Below, piece after piece: positions 1 to 6,836 of a DNA stretch of 10,770 nucleotides. The position numbers were made by a program, and so were the translations under genes. The DNA is from an uncultured Polaribacter sp. (GTDB lineage: Bacteria; Bacteroidota; Bacteroidia; Flavobacteriales; Flavobacteriaceae), in NCBI GenBank assembly GCA_913050305.1, contig CAJXAS010000045.1, forward strand, positions 1 to 10,770, in the 5' to 3' direction. Positions within the stretch are counted from its first letter, which is position 1. Every line of letters starts with the position of its first letter. The notes under the pieces were generated by a model that did no database searches, was not told the origin of the DNA, and was given only the letters and a program-made list of their open reading frames with translations.

Positions 1-848
1 AAGGCATGTTTAAACCAGGAATGTTTGTAGAAGGTGAAATAAAGACAATAAATTCAAAGACAACAGAAGTAATAGCCATTCCTTCTTCAGCTGTTTTATG
101 GACGGGTAAACGCTCTGTTGTATATCTTAAAGCTACCATAAATGAGTCTGTTTTTGAAATACGTGAAATTACTTTAGGTAACAAGAACGGGTCTACCTAT
201 GAGGTTTTAAGTGGTCTAAATACCGGTGATGAAATTGTAACAAACGGCACCTTTACAGTAGATGCAGCTGCCCAATTACAGGGTAAAAAATCGATGATGA
301 ATAAAAAAGGAGGTGTATCTATGACAGGGCATGAAGGACATATAGCAATGAATGGTTCTGTAAATAAAGTTCCTAAAAATAACAGTGTAGGATTAGACGT
401 TTCAAAAGAGTTTCAACATCAATTAAAAGAAGTTCTTAATGAGTATATCGCTTTAAAAGATGCTTTTGTGAAAGAGGAATCAAACAATATAATAAGTCAA
501 TCAGAAAAAATAGGAGCAATTTTATCTAAAGTAGATATGAAACTTTTAGAAAATAAAGAGGCACAAACATTTTGGATGTCTTTAGAAAAGCAATTAAGAG
601 TCGCTGTAAGTTCAATTTTAAAAACAACGGCAATAAAAGAGCAAAGAAATCACTTCAAGCAAGTATCTGCTTCTTTAATAGAGGCAGTAAAGGTATTTGG
701 TATAAATGAAAAAGTATTTGTCGCTTTTTGCCCAATGGCAGACAGTAATAAAGGAGCGTATTGGTTAAGCAAAGAAGAAAAAGTGATAAATCCGTATTTT
801 GGTAATGCAATGCTTACCTGTGGAGAAATAAAACAAGTAATAGATTAA
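1..848 (+). CDS. RND efflux periplasmic adaptor (CusB/HlyD-like) with C-terminal DUF3347, 5'-truncated
   Basis: The reading frame is open to the left edge (codon GGC at 3-5), so this is the C-terminal part of a longer protein and the ATG at base 6 is probably an internal methionine. Numbering from that Met, residues 1-95 resemble the beta-barrel and membrane-proximal end of membrane-fusion adaptors (KPGMFVEGEI, then IPSSAVLWTG and GLNTGDEIVTNG). A linker with scattered His and Met follows (MTGHEGHIAMNG, about 105-116). Residues 130-280 match DUF3347, with CPMA (Cys242), GAYWLS, NPYFG and a final MLTCG (Met269, Cys272), a likely metal-binding set. Adaptors of this type link an inner-membrane RND pump to an outer-membrane channel in the periplasm, and the DUF3347 fusion is typical of Bacteroidota copper/silver pumps. 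The HMA lipoprotein 21 bases downstream supports a metal role. The substrate metal is inferred. Confidence 0.88.
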   Translation, partial: GMFKPGMFVEGEIKTINSKTTEVIAIPSSAVLWTGKRSVVYLKATINESVFEIREITLGNKNGSTYEVLSGLNTGDEIVTNGTFTVDAAAQLQGKKSMMNKKGGVSMTGHEGHIAMNGSVNKVPKNNSVGLDVSKEFQHQLKEVLNEYIALKDAFVKEESNNIISQSEKIGAILSKVDMKLLENKEAQTFWMSLEKQLRVAVSSILKTTAIKEQRNHFKQVSASLIEAVKVFGINEKVFVAFCPMADSNKGAYWLSKEEKVINPYFGNAMLTCGEIKQVID

Positions 849-869
849 GAATAATTAAATTTAAACACA

Positions 870-1283
870 ATGAAAAAAGTAATTTTAAGTATGGCTGTAT
901 TGGCAACGGTGGCATTTACAAGTTGTAAAAACGAAGCTAAAAAAGAAACAAAAAAAGGAACAACAGAAGTGGTGAATGAAATGGCAACAACAGATTTTTC
1001 TTTTGGTGTAAGAGGGAATTGCGGCATGTGTAAAAGCACTATCGAAAAAGCTGCAAAAGGTGTTGGTGGTGTAACGAGTGCAATTTGGGATGTAGATCAA
1101 AAGAAAATTGCGGTTTCTTACGATGATAGCAAAACAGCCCCAATGGCAATTCATAACGCAATTGCAGCTTCTGGTTATGATACCGAAAAAGTAGCAGGAA
1201 GCGAACAAGCATATAAGAGTTTGCCTGGTTGTTGTAAATACGATCACGACATGGTAATGAATGTTTCTGTTGAAACAAAATAA
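870..1283 (+). CDS. Heavy-metal-associated (HMA) domain lipoprotein
   Basis: This 137-residue protein starts with a short lipoprotein signal peptide (KK, hydrophobic stretch, lipobox FTSC with Cys19), so it should be lipid-anchored and face the periplasm. A Lys/Glu-rich linker (20-35) leads to an HMA fold at about 43-108. The metal motif is GNCGMCKSTIE with Cys51 and Cys54, and the end GYD closes the usual ferredoxin-like fold. After the domain comes a second cysteine pair, PGCCKYD (Cys121, Cys122), a possible extra metal site. HMA proteins carry Cu(I) or similar soft metals. Its place directly after the efflux adaptor suggests it hands metal to the pump or sequesters it, which is inference. 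The start is set by the signal peptide; no Shine-Dalgarno sequence is visible, as is usual in Bacteroidota. Confidence 0.88.
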   Translation: MKKVILSMAVLATVAFTSCKNEAKKETKKGTTEVVNEMATTDFSFGVRGNCGMCKSTIEKAAKGVGGVTSAIWDVDQKKIAVSYDDSKTAPMAIHNAIAASGYDTEKVAGSEQAYKSLPGCCKYDHDMVMNVSVETK

Positions 1284-1321
1284 GAGTTTTTTATAAATAC
1301 GCTTATTGGCATATAACTGAT

Positions 1322-1352
1322 AAGAGTCCTTTTTTTAAGGGGCTCTTTTTTG
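1322..1352 (+). terminator. Rho-independent terminator after the metal-resistance genes
   Basis: AAGAGTCC at 1322-1329 pairs with GGGCTCTT at 1340-1347 (8 bp including one G-T wobble) around a T-rich loop. A run of T residues (1346-1351) follows at once, then GTTTT. The hairpin lies 39 bases after the HMA lipoprotein stop. On the minus strand it is not followed by a T run, so it probably does not serve the convergent AraC gene. Confidence 0.75.
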
Positions 1353-1423
1353 TTTTGAAGCTTTTTGTTTAGAGGAGTTTTATAACAATTAGCTAAGTGT
1401 TTTTTGCGGCAATAGAACGCTCA

Positions 1424-2269
1424 CTATTCTTTTAGTTTTCTATAGTTAGATGGATTCATATTCTTAACAGTTTTAAATTGTCTATTAAAATTGGAAATGT
1501 TCTTAAAACCGGATTTAAATGCAATTTCAGCGAGTGTTAAATCTGTTTTAGAAAAAATTAACCTACAGGAATGCTCTATTTTTAATTCGTTTAAAAACTT
1601 AAAATAACTCTTGTTTGTTCTTTTTTTAAAGTACTTACAAAAAGCATTCTTAGTTAAAACAGCAACTTCAGAAATATCATTTAAAGTAATGTCTTTTGTG
1701 TAATTCCTCATAGTATATTCAAAAATATCTCGCATTCTCTTGCCTTCTATTGCTGTGTATTTTTTCTCGTAAATAAAAGAAGATAAACTCTCAAAATTAG
1801 ATTTAGTGATGCATTTTATCAGTTTTAAAAAAATGATAAAGCGATCTAATTTAGAACTACTCCTCAATTTTAAAAAATATTTTTTTATTTTTTTATGATT
1901 AGAAGTTACTCTAAAACCGTGTTTAGATTGCATAAAAAAATCATCAAAATTGCTCAATTCTTTTAGATTGAAAAAATCGTCACCAAAGGACTTTTTAGTA
2001 AAAAAAAATGTAATCATGTGCGATTTTTTATCCTTTTTAAAATCGCTTCTAAAAACATGAGGTACGTTGCTACCAATAATTAGTGCATCATTTTCTTTGA
2101 AATCGTTAATGGTATCACCAACAATTAAAGTACCAGAACCACTCTTTATAAAACAGATTTGTATCTCTTCATGCTGGTGCAATTTGTCATAAAAAGAAAA
2201 CTCAATATCTTCTTGAAAAATAAGCGCATCATCTTTTTGTTTAGGTATTTGAAAAGGTAAAACTTTCAT
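1424..2269 (-). CDS. AraC-family transcriptional regulator (cupin sensor + AraC HTH)
   Basis: This 281-residue protein has the two-part AraC layout. The N-terminal half (about 15-100) looks like a cupin-type ligand domain, with HQHEE at 31-35, a GSGTLIV turn at 44-50 and NVPHVF at 68-73. The C-terminal 90 residues hold two helix-turn-helix units, about 194-218 (LNDISEVAVLTKNAFCKYF) and 243-267. The second carries the family signature: LAEIAFKSGF, then a Phe/Asn-rich helix, RQFK and NPSNYRK. It is transcribed divergently from the hydroxyproline operon with 143 bases between the starts, the usual arrangement for a local activator. Paired 21-bp-phased repeats in that gap fit an AraC-type operator. 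The inducer is not shown by the sequence; hydroxyproline or a pathway intermediate is inferred. By eye the gene is richer in A/T runs than its neighbours, without clear signs of transfer. Confidence 0.9.
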   Translation of the reverse strand: MKVLPFQIPKQKDDALIFQEDIEFSFYDKLHQHEEIQICFIKSGSGTLIVGDTINDFKENDALIIGSNVPHVFRSDFKKDKKSHMITFFFTKKSFGDDFFNLKELSNFDDFFMQSKHGFRVTSNHKKIKKYFLKLRSSSKLDRFIIFLKLIKCITKSNFESLSSFIYEKKYTAIEGKRMRDIFEYTMRNYTKDITLNDISEVAVLTKNAFCKYFKKRTNKSYFKFLNELKIEHSCRLIFSKTDLTLAEIAFKSGFKNISNFNRQFKTVKNMNPSNYRKLKE

Positions 2270-2320
2270 GTTTTAAAAATAAGCATAAAATATCCGGAAT
2301 AAGTATTTTTTATATAAATA

Positions 2321-2359
2321 TGGATAATAAAGTATTAATATTGGATAAAATAAGATTAA
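2321..2359. promoter_or_regulatory. Candidate AraC operator: two direct half-sites 21 bp apart
   Basis: TGGATAA occurs at 2321-2327 and again at 2342-2348, exactly 21 bases apart. The similarity continues downstream, with ATTAA at 2334-2338 and 2355-2359. Aligned over 18 bases the two copies agree at 14 positions (TGGATAAnAnAnnATTAA). Same-face direct repeats two helical turns apart are the known binding geometry of AraC-family dimers. The proximal copy ends about 21 bases before the putative -7 element, next to or over the expected -33 region, as for an activator. Background AT-richness lowers the significance, and binding by the divergent regulator is inference. Confidence 0.5.
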
Positions 2360-2380
2360 CTAAAACCTCTCTTTTCCTAT

Positions 2381-2388
2381 TAATTTTG
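2381..2388 (+). promoter_or_regulatory. Putative Bacteroidota -7 promoter element of the hydroxyproline operon
   Basis: TAATTTTG fits the Bacteroidota primary-sigma -7 consensus TAnnTTTG. It lies 24 bases before the ATG at 2413, implying a very short leader. No convincing TTG-type -33 element is seen at the expected distance upstream, which would fit a promoter that depends on the activator at the adjacent repeats. Confidence 0.45.
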
Positions 2389-2412
2389 GAACACAAATAA
2401 ATATTTACGATT

Positions 2413-3330
2413 ATGAGTATAGAATGGAAAGGGGTAATGCCAGCAGTAACTACACAATTTACGGCAAATGATATGCTAGATTTAGACATGTTTAAAGTAA
2501 ATATTCAAGCACAATTAGATGCCGGAGTTCATGGAATTGTTTTGGGAGGAACCTTAGGAGAGGCGAGTACCTTGTCAGAGGAAGAAGGACGCAAACTAAC
2601 GAGGGAAACCGTTGCTTTTGTAAACGGAAAAGTTCCTGTATTAATGAATATAGCAGAACAAACCACACAAGCAGCTATCAATTTAGCAAAAACAGCACAA
2701 GAAGATGGAGCAAAAGGTTTAATGATGTTGCCTCCAATGCGCTACAAGGCAAGTGATGCCGAAGTTGTAGCTTATTTTAAAGCGGTTGCAAAAAGCACTT
2801 CTTTACCAATTATGATTTATAACAATCCAATTGATTATAAATTAGAAGTAACTTTAGACATGTTTGCAGAATTATTAGAAACATGCCCAAATATTCAAGC
2901 AGTAAAAGAATCGACGAGAGACACCACAAATATTACAAGAATTAAAAACAGATTTGGCAATCGATTGGCAATAATGACAGGTGTAGATACATTGGCTTTA
3001 GAAAGTTTAGTTTTAGGAGCAGATGGCTGGGTTGCAGGTTTGGTAGATGCGTTTCCAGAGGAAACAGTTGCAATTTATACTCTGGTAAAAGCAGGTAGAA
3101 TTGAAGAAGCTATTGCAATTTATAGATGGTTTATGCCTTTATTAGAGTTGGATATTGACCCAAAATTAGTTCAATATATTAAACTAGCTTGTGTACACAC
3201 TAAAATTGGAAGTGAGTTTGTAAGAGCACCAAGATTGGTTTTAGAAGGTGAGGAAAGAGAAAGAATAAATAAAGTAATTACAGATGCTTTGGCGGTAAGA
3301 CCCATATTACCAGCATATAAAAATATATAA
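2413..3330 (+). CDS. DapA-family enzyme, probable 1-pyrroline-4-hydroxy-2-carboxylate deaminase
   Basis: This 305-residue protein covers a full dihydrodipicolinate synthase/N-acetylneuraminate lyase TIM barrel. Visible family marks are the substrate-carboxylate loop GGTLGEAS (45-52), the catalytic tyrosine in YNNP (Tyr136) and the Schiff-base lysine in AVKESTRD (Lys165). The loop reads GGTLGE instead of the GTTGE common in true DapA, which suggests a different substrate. In the hydroxyproline pathway a DapA-family deaminase converts 1-pyrroline-4-hydroxy-2-carboxylate to 2-oxoglutarate semialdehyde and ammonia. The downstream aldehyde dehydrogenase, epimerase and FAD oxidase supply exactly the remaining steps. 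Alternatives on sequence alone are lysine-type DHDPS or a 2-keto-3-deoxy-sugar-acid dehydratase, such as the arabinonate branch, which also ends in 2-oxoglutarate semialdehyde. The epimerase and D-amino-acid oxidase context makes these less likely. It is the first gene of the operon. Confidence 0.85.
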   Translation: MSIEWKGVMPAVTTQFTANDMLDLDMFKVNIQAQLDAGVHGIVLGGTLGEASTLSEEEGRKLTRETVAFVNGKVPVLMNIAEQTTQAAINLAKTAQEDGAKGLMMLPPMRYKASDAEVVAYFKAVAKSTSLPIMIYNNPIDYKLEVTLDMFAELLETCPNIQAVKESTRDTTNITRIKNRFGNRLAIMTGVDTLALESLVLGADGWVAGLVDAFPEETVAIYTLVKAGRIEEAIAIYRWFMPLLELDIDPKLVQYIKLACVHTKIGSEFVRAPRLVLEGEERERINKVITDALAVRPILPAYKNI

Positions 3331-3377
3331 ATAATCGGGTGTTCTTGCTTAAAAAAACGCTTGCGCCTTTGAAAGTT

Positions 3378-3400
3378 GCTTTGTGCTAAAAAGCACTAGC
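3378..3400 (+). other. Intergenic hairpin between the deaminase and dehydrogenase genes
   Basis: GTGCT (3383-3387) and AGCAC (3392-3396) form a 5-bp stem with an AAAA loop. It is extended by GCT (3378-3380) against AGC (3398-3400) across a small bulge. No T run follows, so it is not a standard terminator. It could be an mRNA processing or stability element in the unusually long 180-base gap of an otherwise tightly packed operon. Confidence 0.35.
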
Positions 3401-3476
3401 TTTAATAATTCACCAATCTCAAAGACAAAATTGATTTGATGCATGGTGAAAAATAAATTTTAATTTAAAATAACAA

Positions 3477-3494
3477 TCTTGCTTTTGTGCAAGG
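3477..3494 (+). other. Small hairpin just upstream of the aldehyde dehydrogenase start
   Basis: CTTGC (3478-3482) pairs with GCAAG (3489-3493) over a six-base T-rich loop, with a possible extra T-G pair outside. It ends 17 bases before the chosen ATG at 3511, so in mRNA it would lie in the translation initiation region. A stem this short can arise by chance, and no function is shown. Confidence 0.25.
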
Positions 3495-3510
3495 CTTAGC
3501 GCGTACAAAT

Positions 3511-5094
3511 ATGGTAACAGGAAAAAATTATATAGGAAATCAATTATCGGCAAAAGGAAACAAAACGTTTCAAACATTTAATCCAGTATTAAATAAAGAA
3601 AACAGTCCTGTTTTTACAGAGGCAACATCAGAAGAAATTGAGGAAGCTGTGCACTTGGCATCCGAAGCCTTTAAAGAGTTTGGTCAAATTTCTGGAGATA
3701 AAAAAGCAGCTTTCTTAGATGCAATTGCAGATGAGATTTTAGCTCTAGATGATTTGTTGGTTCAGATGTATTGCTCAGAAACTGGTTTGCCAGAAGGACG
3801 CGCAAAAGGAGAAAGAGGAAGAACAGTTGGACAATTAAGAAGTTTTGCTGTATTAGTAAAAGAAGGCTCTTGGGTAGCAGCAACAATAGATACAGGAGAC
3901 GCAAATAGAGAACCACAGCCAAAACCAGATCTTAGGAAATTGAATGTTCCATTGGGACCGGTAGTTGTTTTCGGTGCAAGTAACTTTCCTTTAGCCTATT
4001 CTACAGCAGGTGGAGATACGGCTGCTGCCCTTGCAGCAGGTTGTCCTGTAATTGTAAAATCGCATCCAATGCACACAGGTACGGGAGAATTGGTCGCATC
4101 AGCAATTCACAAAGCAGCGCTAAAAACGAATATGCCAAATGGTGTTTTTTCAAACTTAAATTCTAGCGGTATAGAAGTCGGACAAATATTAGTTTCAACT
4201 GCTGGTGTAAAAGCAGTTGGTTTTACTGGAAGTATAAAAGGTGGAAGAGCTTTGTATGACTTGGCAGCAAAAAGAGAGGAACCTATTCCAGTTTTCGCAG
4301 AAATGGGAAGTATTAATCCAGTAATCTTATTACCAAAAGCATTAGAAAATCGAGCAGAAAGTATCGCAAAGACCTATGCCGGTTCTATTACTCTAGCAAC
4401 TGGGCAATTTTGTACAAATCCCGGTTTAATTTTAGGTATAAAATCCGATGGTTTAACCTCTTTTATAGACACACTATCAAATGAGATTGTTACTGTGAAT
4501 CCGACTGTAATGTTGCATCCAAATATTAAAGAAGGGTATTTGAAAAACAAAGAAAAAGTAGTTTCTCAAGGAGGTGTTTCTGTCACCGCAAATTATTCCG
4601 GAGTTTTACAAGACAATTGCGCAGAACAAGCAATTGTTTCCGTAAAAGGAGAAGATTTCTTAAAAAACACGATGTTACATTTAGAGGTTTTTGGACCGTT
4701 TTCTATGGTTGTTCAATGTGAAGATGAAAAACAATTAGCAGCTATTATTTCTAATTTAGAAGGACAGTTGACAGGAACAATTATAGCAGATAATACCGAG
4801 CTCGAAGCGCACGGAAATATTGTAGGTGCATTACAAAATAGAGTGGGACGAATTATTTTTAATGGTGTGCCTACAGGAGTAGAGGTTTGCGAGTCTATGG
4901 TGCATGGTGGTCCATATCCTGCTTCTACAGATAGCAGGTTTACAGCCGTTGGTGTTGGCTCAATAAAACGTTGGGTAAGACCATTTAGCTATCAAGATTG
5001 GCCTAATAGTTTGTTGCCAGATGCACTTAAAAATGAAAACCCTTTAGGTATTTATAGAACTGTTGATGGGAACAACTCTAAAGGAAAAATATAA
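3511..5094 (+). CDS. Aldehyde dehydrogenase, probable 2-oxoglutarate semialdehyde dehydrogenase
   Basis: The protein has 527 residues from the ATG at 3511. An in-frame GTG at 3487 would add eight residues (MQGLARTN), but it lies inside a small hairpin, and the MVTGKNYIGN start fits this enzyme group better. Catalytic marks of the ALDH superfamily are all present: Asn158 in GASNFPLAYS, Lys183 in VIVKSHPMH, the general base Glu264 in FAEMGSINP and the nucleophile Cys301 in GQFCTNPG. The length and the SNFPLAYSTAGGDTA region resemble the longer 2-oxoglutarate semialdehyde dehydrogenases rather than betaine or succinate-semialdehyde types. It would oxidise 2-oxoglutarate semialdehyde to 2-oxoglutarate, the last step of hydroxyproline breakdown, in the cytoplasm. 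NAD versus NADP preference cannot be assigned from the sequence. Two bases separate its stop from the next ATG. Confidence 0.88.
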   Translation: MVTGKNYIGNQLSAKGNKTFQTFNPVLNKENSPVFTEATSEEIEEAVHLASEAFKEFGQISGDKKAAFLDAIADEILALDDLLVQMYCSETGLPEGRAKGERGRTVGQLRSFAVLVKEGSWVAATIDTGDANREPQPKPDLRKLNVPLGPVVVFGASNFPLAYSTAGGDTAAALAAGCPVIVKSHPMHTGTGELVASAIHKAALKTNMPNGVFSNLNSSGIEVGQILVSTAGVKAVGFTGSIKGGRALYDLAAKREEPIPVFAEMGSINPVILLPKALENRAESIAKTYAGSITLATGQFCTNPGLILGIKSDGLTSFIDTLSNEIVTVNPTVMLHPNIKEGYLKNKEKVVSQGGVSVTANYSGVLQDNCAEQAIVSVKGEDFLKNTMLHLEVFGPFSMVVQCEDEKQLAAIISNLEGQLTGTIIADNTELEAHGNIVGALQNRVGRIIFNGVPTGVEVCESMVHGGPYPASTDSRFTAVGVGSIKRWVRPFSYQDWPNSLLPDALKNENPLGIYRTVDGNNSKGKI

Positions 5095-5096
5095 TT

Positions 5097-6836
5097 ATGA
5101 AGTTTTGTAAAGAATTATTTTTGGGGATAAGCGTCTTATTTTTAGTTGCTTGCAATTCAGGGGGTCAGACGGATAACGCATCTAAAACTGAATTAGAAAC
5201 GCTTATAAAATCTTATGAGGAAAGGGAGTCTTATGATAAAAAAGAATATCCTTTAGGTTTGTTCACAAGAGCGCATTACAAAGTAGAGGCAGCCTACGCA
5301 GAAAATCAAATGCAATATTTTGCGCGCATTAAAATGGATGAACTGTCTAAAACAGAACAAATTTCTGCAAAATTATTACAATTCGTTTTACAAGATCAAA
5401 TAGATTTCTACAAATTTGAACGTTTTTTAAATCCTTTATTATCAGATTCAGGTTTTCATAGCAGTTTAAATTATCAAATAAGACCTATCTATAATGCTTT
5501 TGATGCTAAAGAATATTTACGAAAGTTAAATGCTTTGCCAAAATTTGTAAATCAACATTTTGTAAATTTAAGAGAAGGACTGGCAAAAGGCGTTTCGCAA
5601 CCAAAAGTTATTTTTAAAGGATATGAGTCTACTTATAACGATCATATTGTAACTGATTTTGAAAAGAGTCCGTTTTATCAGCCTTTTAAAAAATTACCAA
5701 GTATTTTTTCTAAGAAATATAAAGATTCTATTTTATCGGCGGCAAAACAGACGATCGAGGATACTGTAATTCCACAATTTAAAAGAATCAAAATTTTCTT
5801 TGAAACAGAGTATTTACCAAAAACAAGAATAAGTTTAGGTATTTCTGAAACTCCAAACGGAGATGCATATTATCAAAACAGAATTAATTTTTACACTACA
5901 AGTAAGCAATATACTGCCGATGATATTCATCAAATTGGGTTAAAAGAGGTGGCAAGAATAAGAACAGAAATGAAAAAAATCATCGCTGATTTAAACTTTA
6001 AAGGAAGCTTTCCTGATTTTTTGAAATTTTTACGAACGGACAAACAGTTTTATGCAACATCACCAAAAGAACTGTTGATGATTGCCAGAGACATGGCAAA
6101 AAGAGCAGATGCTCAATTGCCAAAATTCTTTAAAACGTTGCCAAGAAAACCTTATGGAGTTGCGCCTGTTCCCGATGCAATTGCGCCAAAATATACGAGT
6201 GGTCGCTATGTTGGAACTTCAAAAAACAGCACAGAGCCTGGTTATTATTGGGTAAACACGTACGATTTACCAAGTAGAACCTTATACACATTGCCTTCAT
6301 TAACCGTGCATGAATCGGTTCCTGGACATCATTTACAGGGCAGTTTGAACAATGAATTGGGGGATTCTATTCCGCAATTTAGGCGTGATTTATATTTATC
6401 AGCATATGGAGAGGGTTGGGGCTTATATTCAGAGTTTTTAGCCGATGAAATGGGAATGTACACAACGCCTTACGAACACTTTGGAAAATATACTTACGAA
6501 ATGTGGCGTGCGTGCAGATTGGTTGTGGACACTGGAATTCACGCTAAAGGTTGGACACGAGCAGAGGTTGTGCAATATATGTCAGAAAATACAGCACTTT
6601 CTATTCATGAAATTAATACAGAAACAGATCGATATATTTCTTGGCCAGGGCAGGCGTTATCCTATAAAATAGGAGAATTAAAAATTCGAGAGTTGCGTAA
6701 AAAAGCTGAAAAAATATTAGGGAGTGAATTTAGTATTAGAGATTTTCACGAAGTTGTTTTAGAACAAGGGACGGTTACATTGGCAATTTTAGAACAAAGA
6801 ATCAATAATTATATTCAAAAAGTGAAAGATGAGTAA
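5097..6836 (+). CDS. DUF885 family lipoprotein, putative metallopeptidase
   Basis: This 579-residue protein starts with a lipoprotein signal (MKFCKELFLGISVLFLVAC; lipobox LVAC, Cys19), so it is exported and lipid-anchored. The residues after Cys19 (NSGGQTDNASK) lack the acidic cluster linked to surface export in Bacteroidota, so a periplasmic location is favoured. The rest matches the DUF885 family over its usual length. The key site is HESVPGHH (His405, Glu406, His411, His412), an HExxxGH-like zinc motif, followed by EGWGLYSE (Glu439, Glu446) at a distance suited to a third metal ligand. The family is poorly characterised, so the peptidase role is inferred from this motif. It sits two bases after the aldehyde dehydrogenase and overlaps the epimerase gene by eight bases. 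That tight placement in a hydroxyproline operon suggests it cleaves proline/hydroxyproline-containing peptides before uptake. Confidence 0.83.
   Translation: MKFCKELFLGISVLFLVACNSGGQTDNASKTELETLIKSYEERESYDKKEYPLGLFTRAHYKVEAAYAENQMQYFARIKMDELSKTEQISAKLLQFVLQDQIDFYKFERFLNPLLSDSGFHSSLNYQIRPIYNAFDAKEYLRKLNALPKFVNQHFVNLREGLAKGVSQPKVIFKGYESTYNDHIVTDFEKSPFYQPFKKLPSIFSKKYKDSILSAAKQTIEDTVIPQFKRIKIFFETEYLPKTRISLGISETPNGDAYYQNRINFYTTSKQYTADDIHQIGLKEVARIRTEMKKIIADLNFKGSFPDFLKFLRTDKQFYATSPKELLMIARDMAKRADAQLPKFFKTLPRKPYGVAPVPDAIAPKYTSGRYVGTSKNSTEPGYYWVNTYDLPSRTLYTLPSLTVHESVPGHHLQGSLNNELGDSIPQFRRDLYLSAYGEGWGLYSEFLADEMGMYTTPYEHFGKYTYEMWRACRLVVDTGIHAKGWTRAEVVQYMSENTALSIHEINTETDRYISWPGQALSYKIGELKIRELRKKAEKILGSEFSIRDFHEVVLEQGTVTLAILEQRINNYIQKVKDE

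Noticed and set aside
845..1278. Three minus-strand open frames across the HMA lipoprotein gene
   Set aside because: They are Cys/Phe/His-rich antisense translations with no recognisable domain, and they overlap a gene with a signal peptide and an HMA motif.
3361..3384. TTGCTTTG-like stretch as an internal promoter for the aldehyde dehydrogenase
   Set aside because: It departs from TAnnTTTG at the conserved A and has no properly spaced -33 element; such matches are frequent in AT-rich DNA.
3487..3510. GTG start giving the aldehyde dehydrogenase eight extra residues
   Set aside because: The GTG lies in a small hairpin and the extra residues do not look like part of the enzyme; ATG at 3511 is the simpler start.
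3671..3922. Minus-strand 83-residue Leu-rich open frame, superficially membrane-like
   Set aside because: The leucines come from reading GAA/AAA/GCA-rich ALDH codons in reverse; the plus strand encodes conserved ALDH sequence.
6445..6672. Plus-strand 75-residue open frame within the DUF885 gene
   Set aside because: It is fully inside the conserved DUF885 C-terminal region in another frame, with no domain or start signal.
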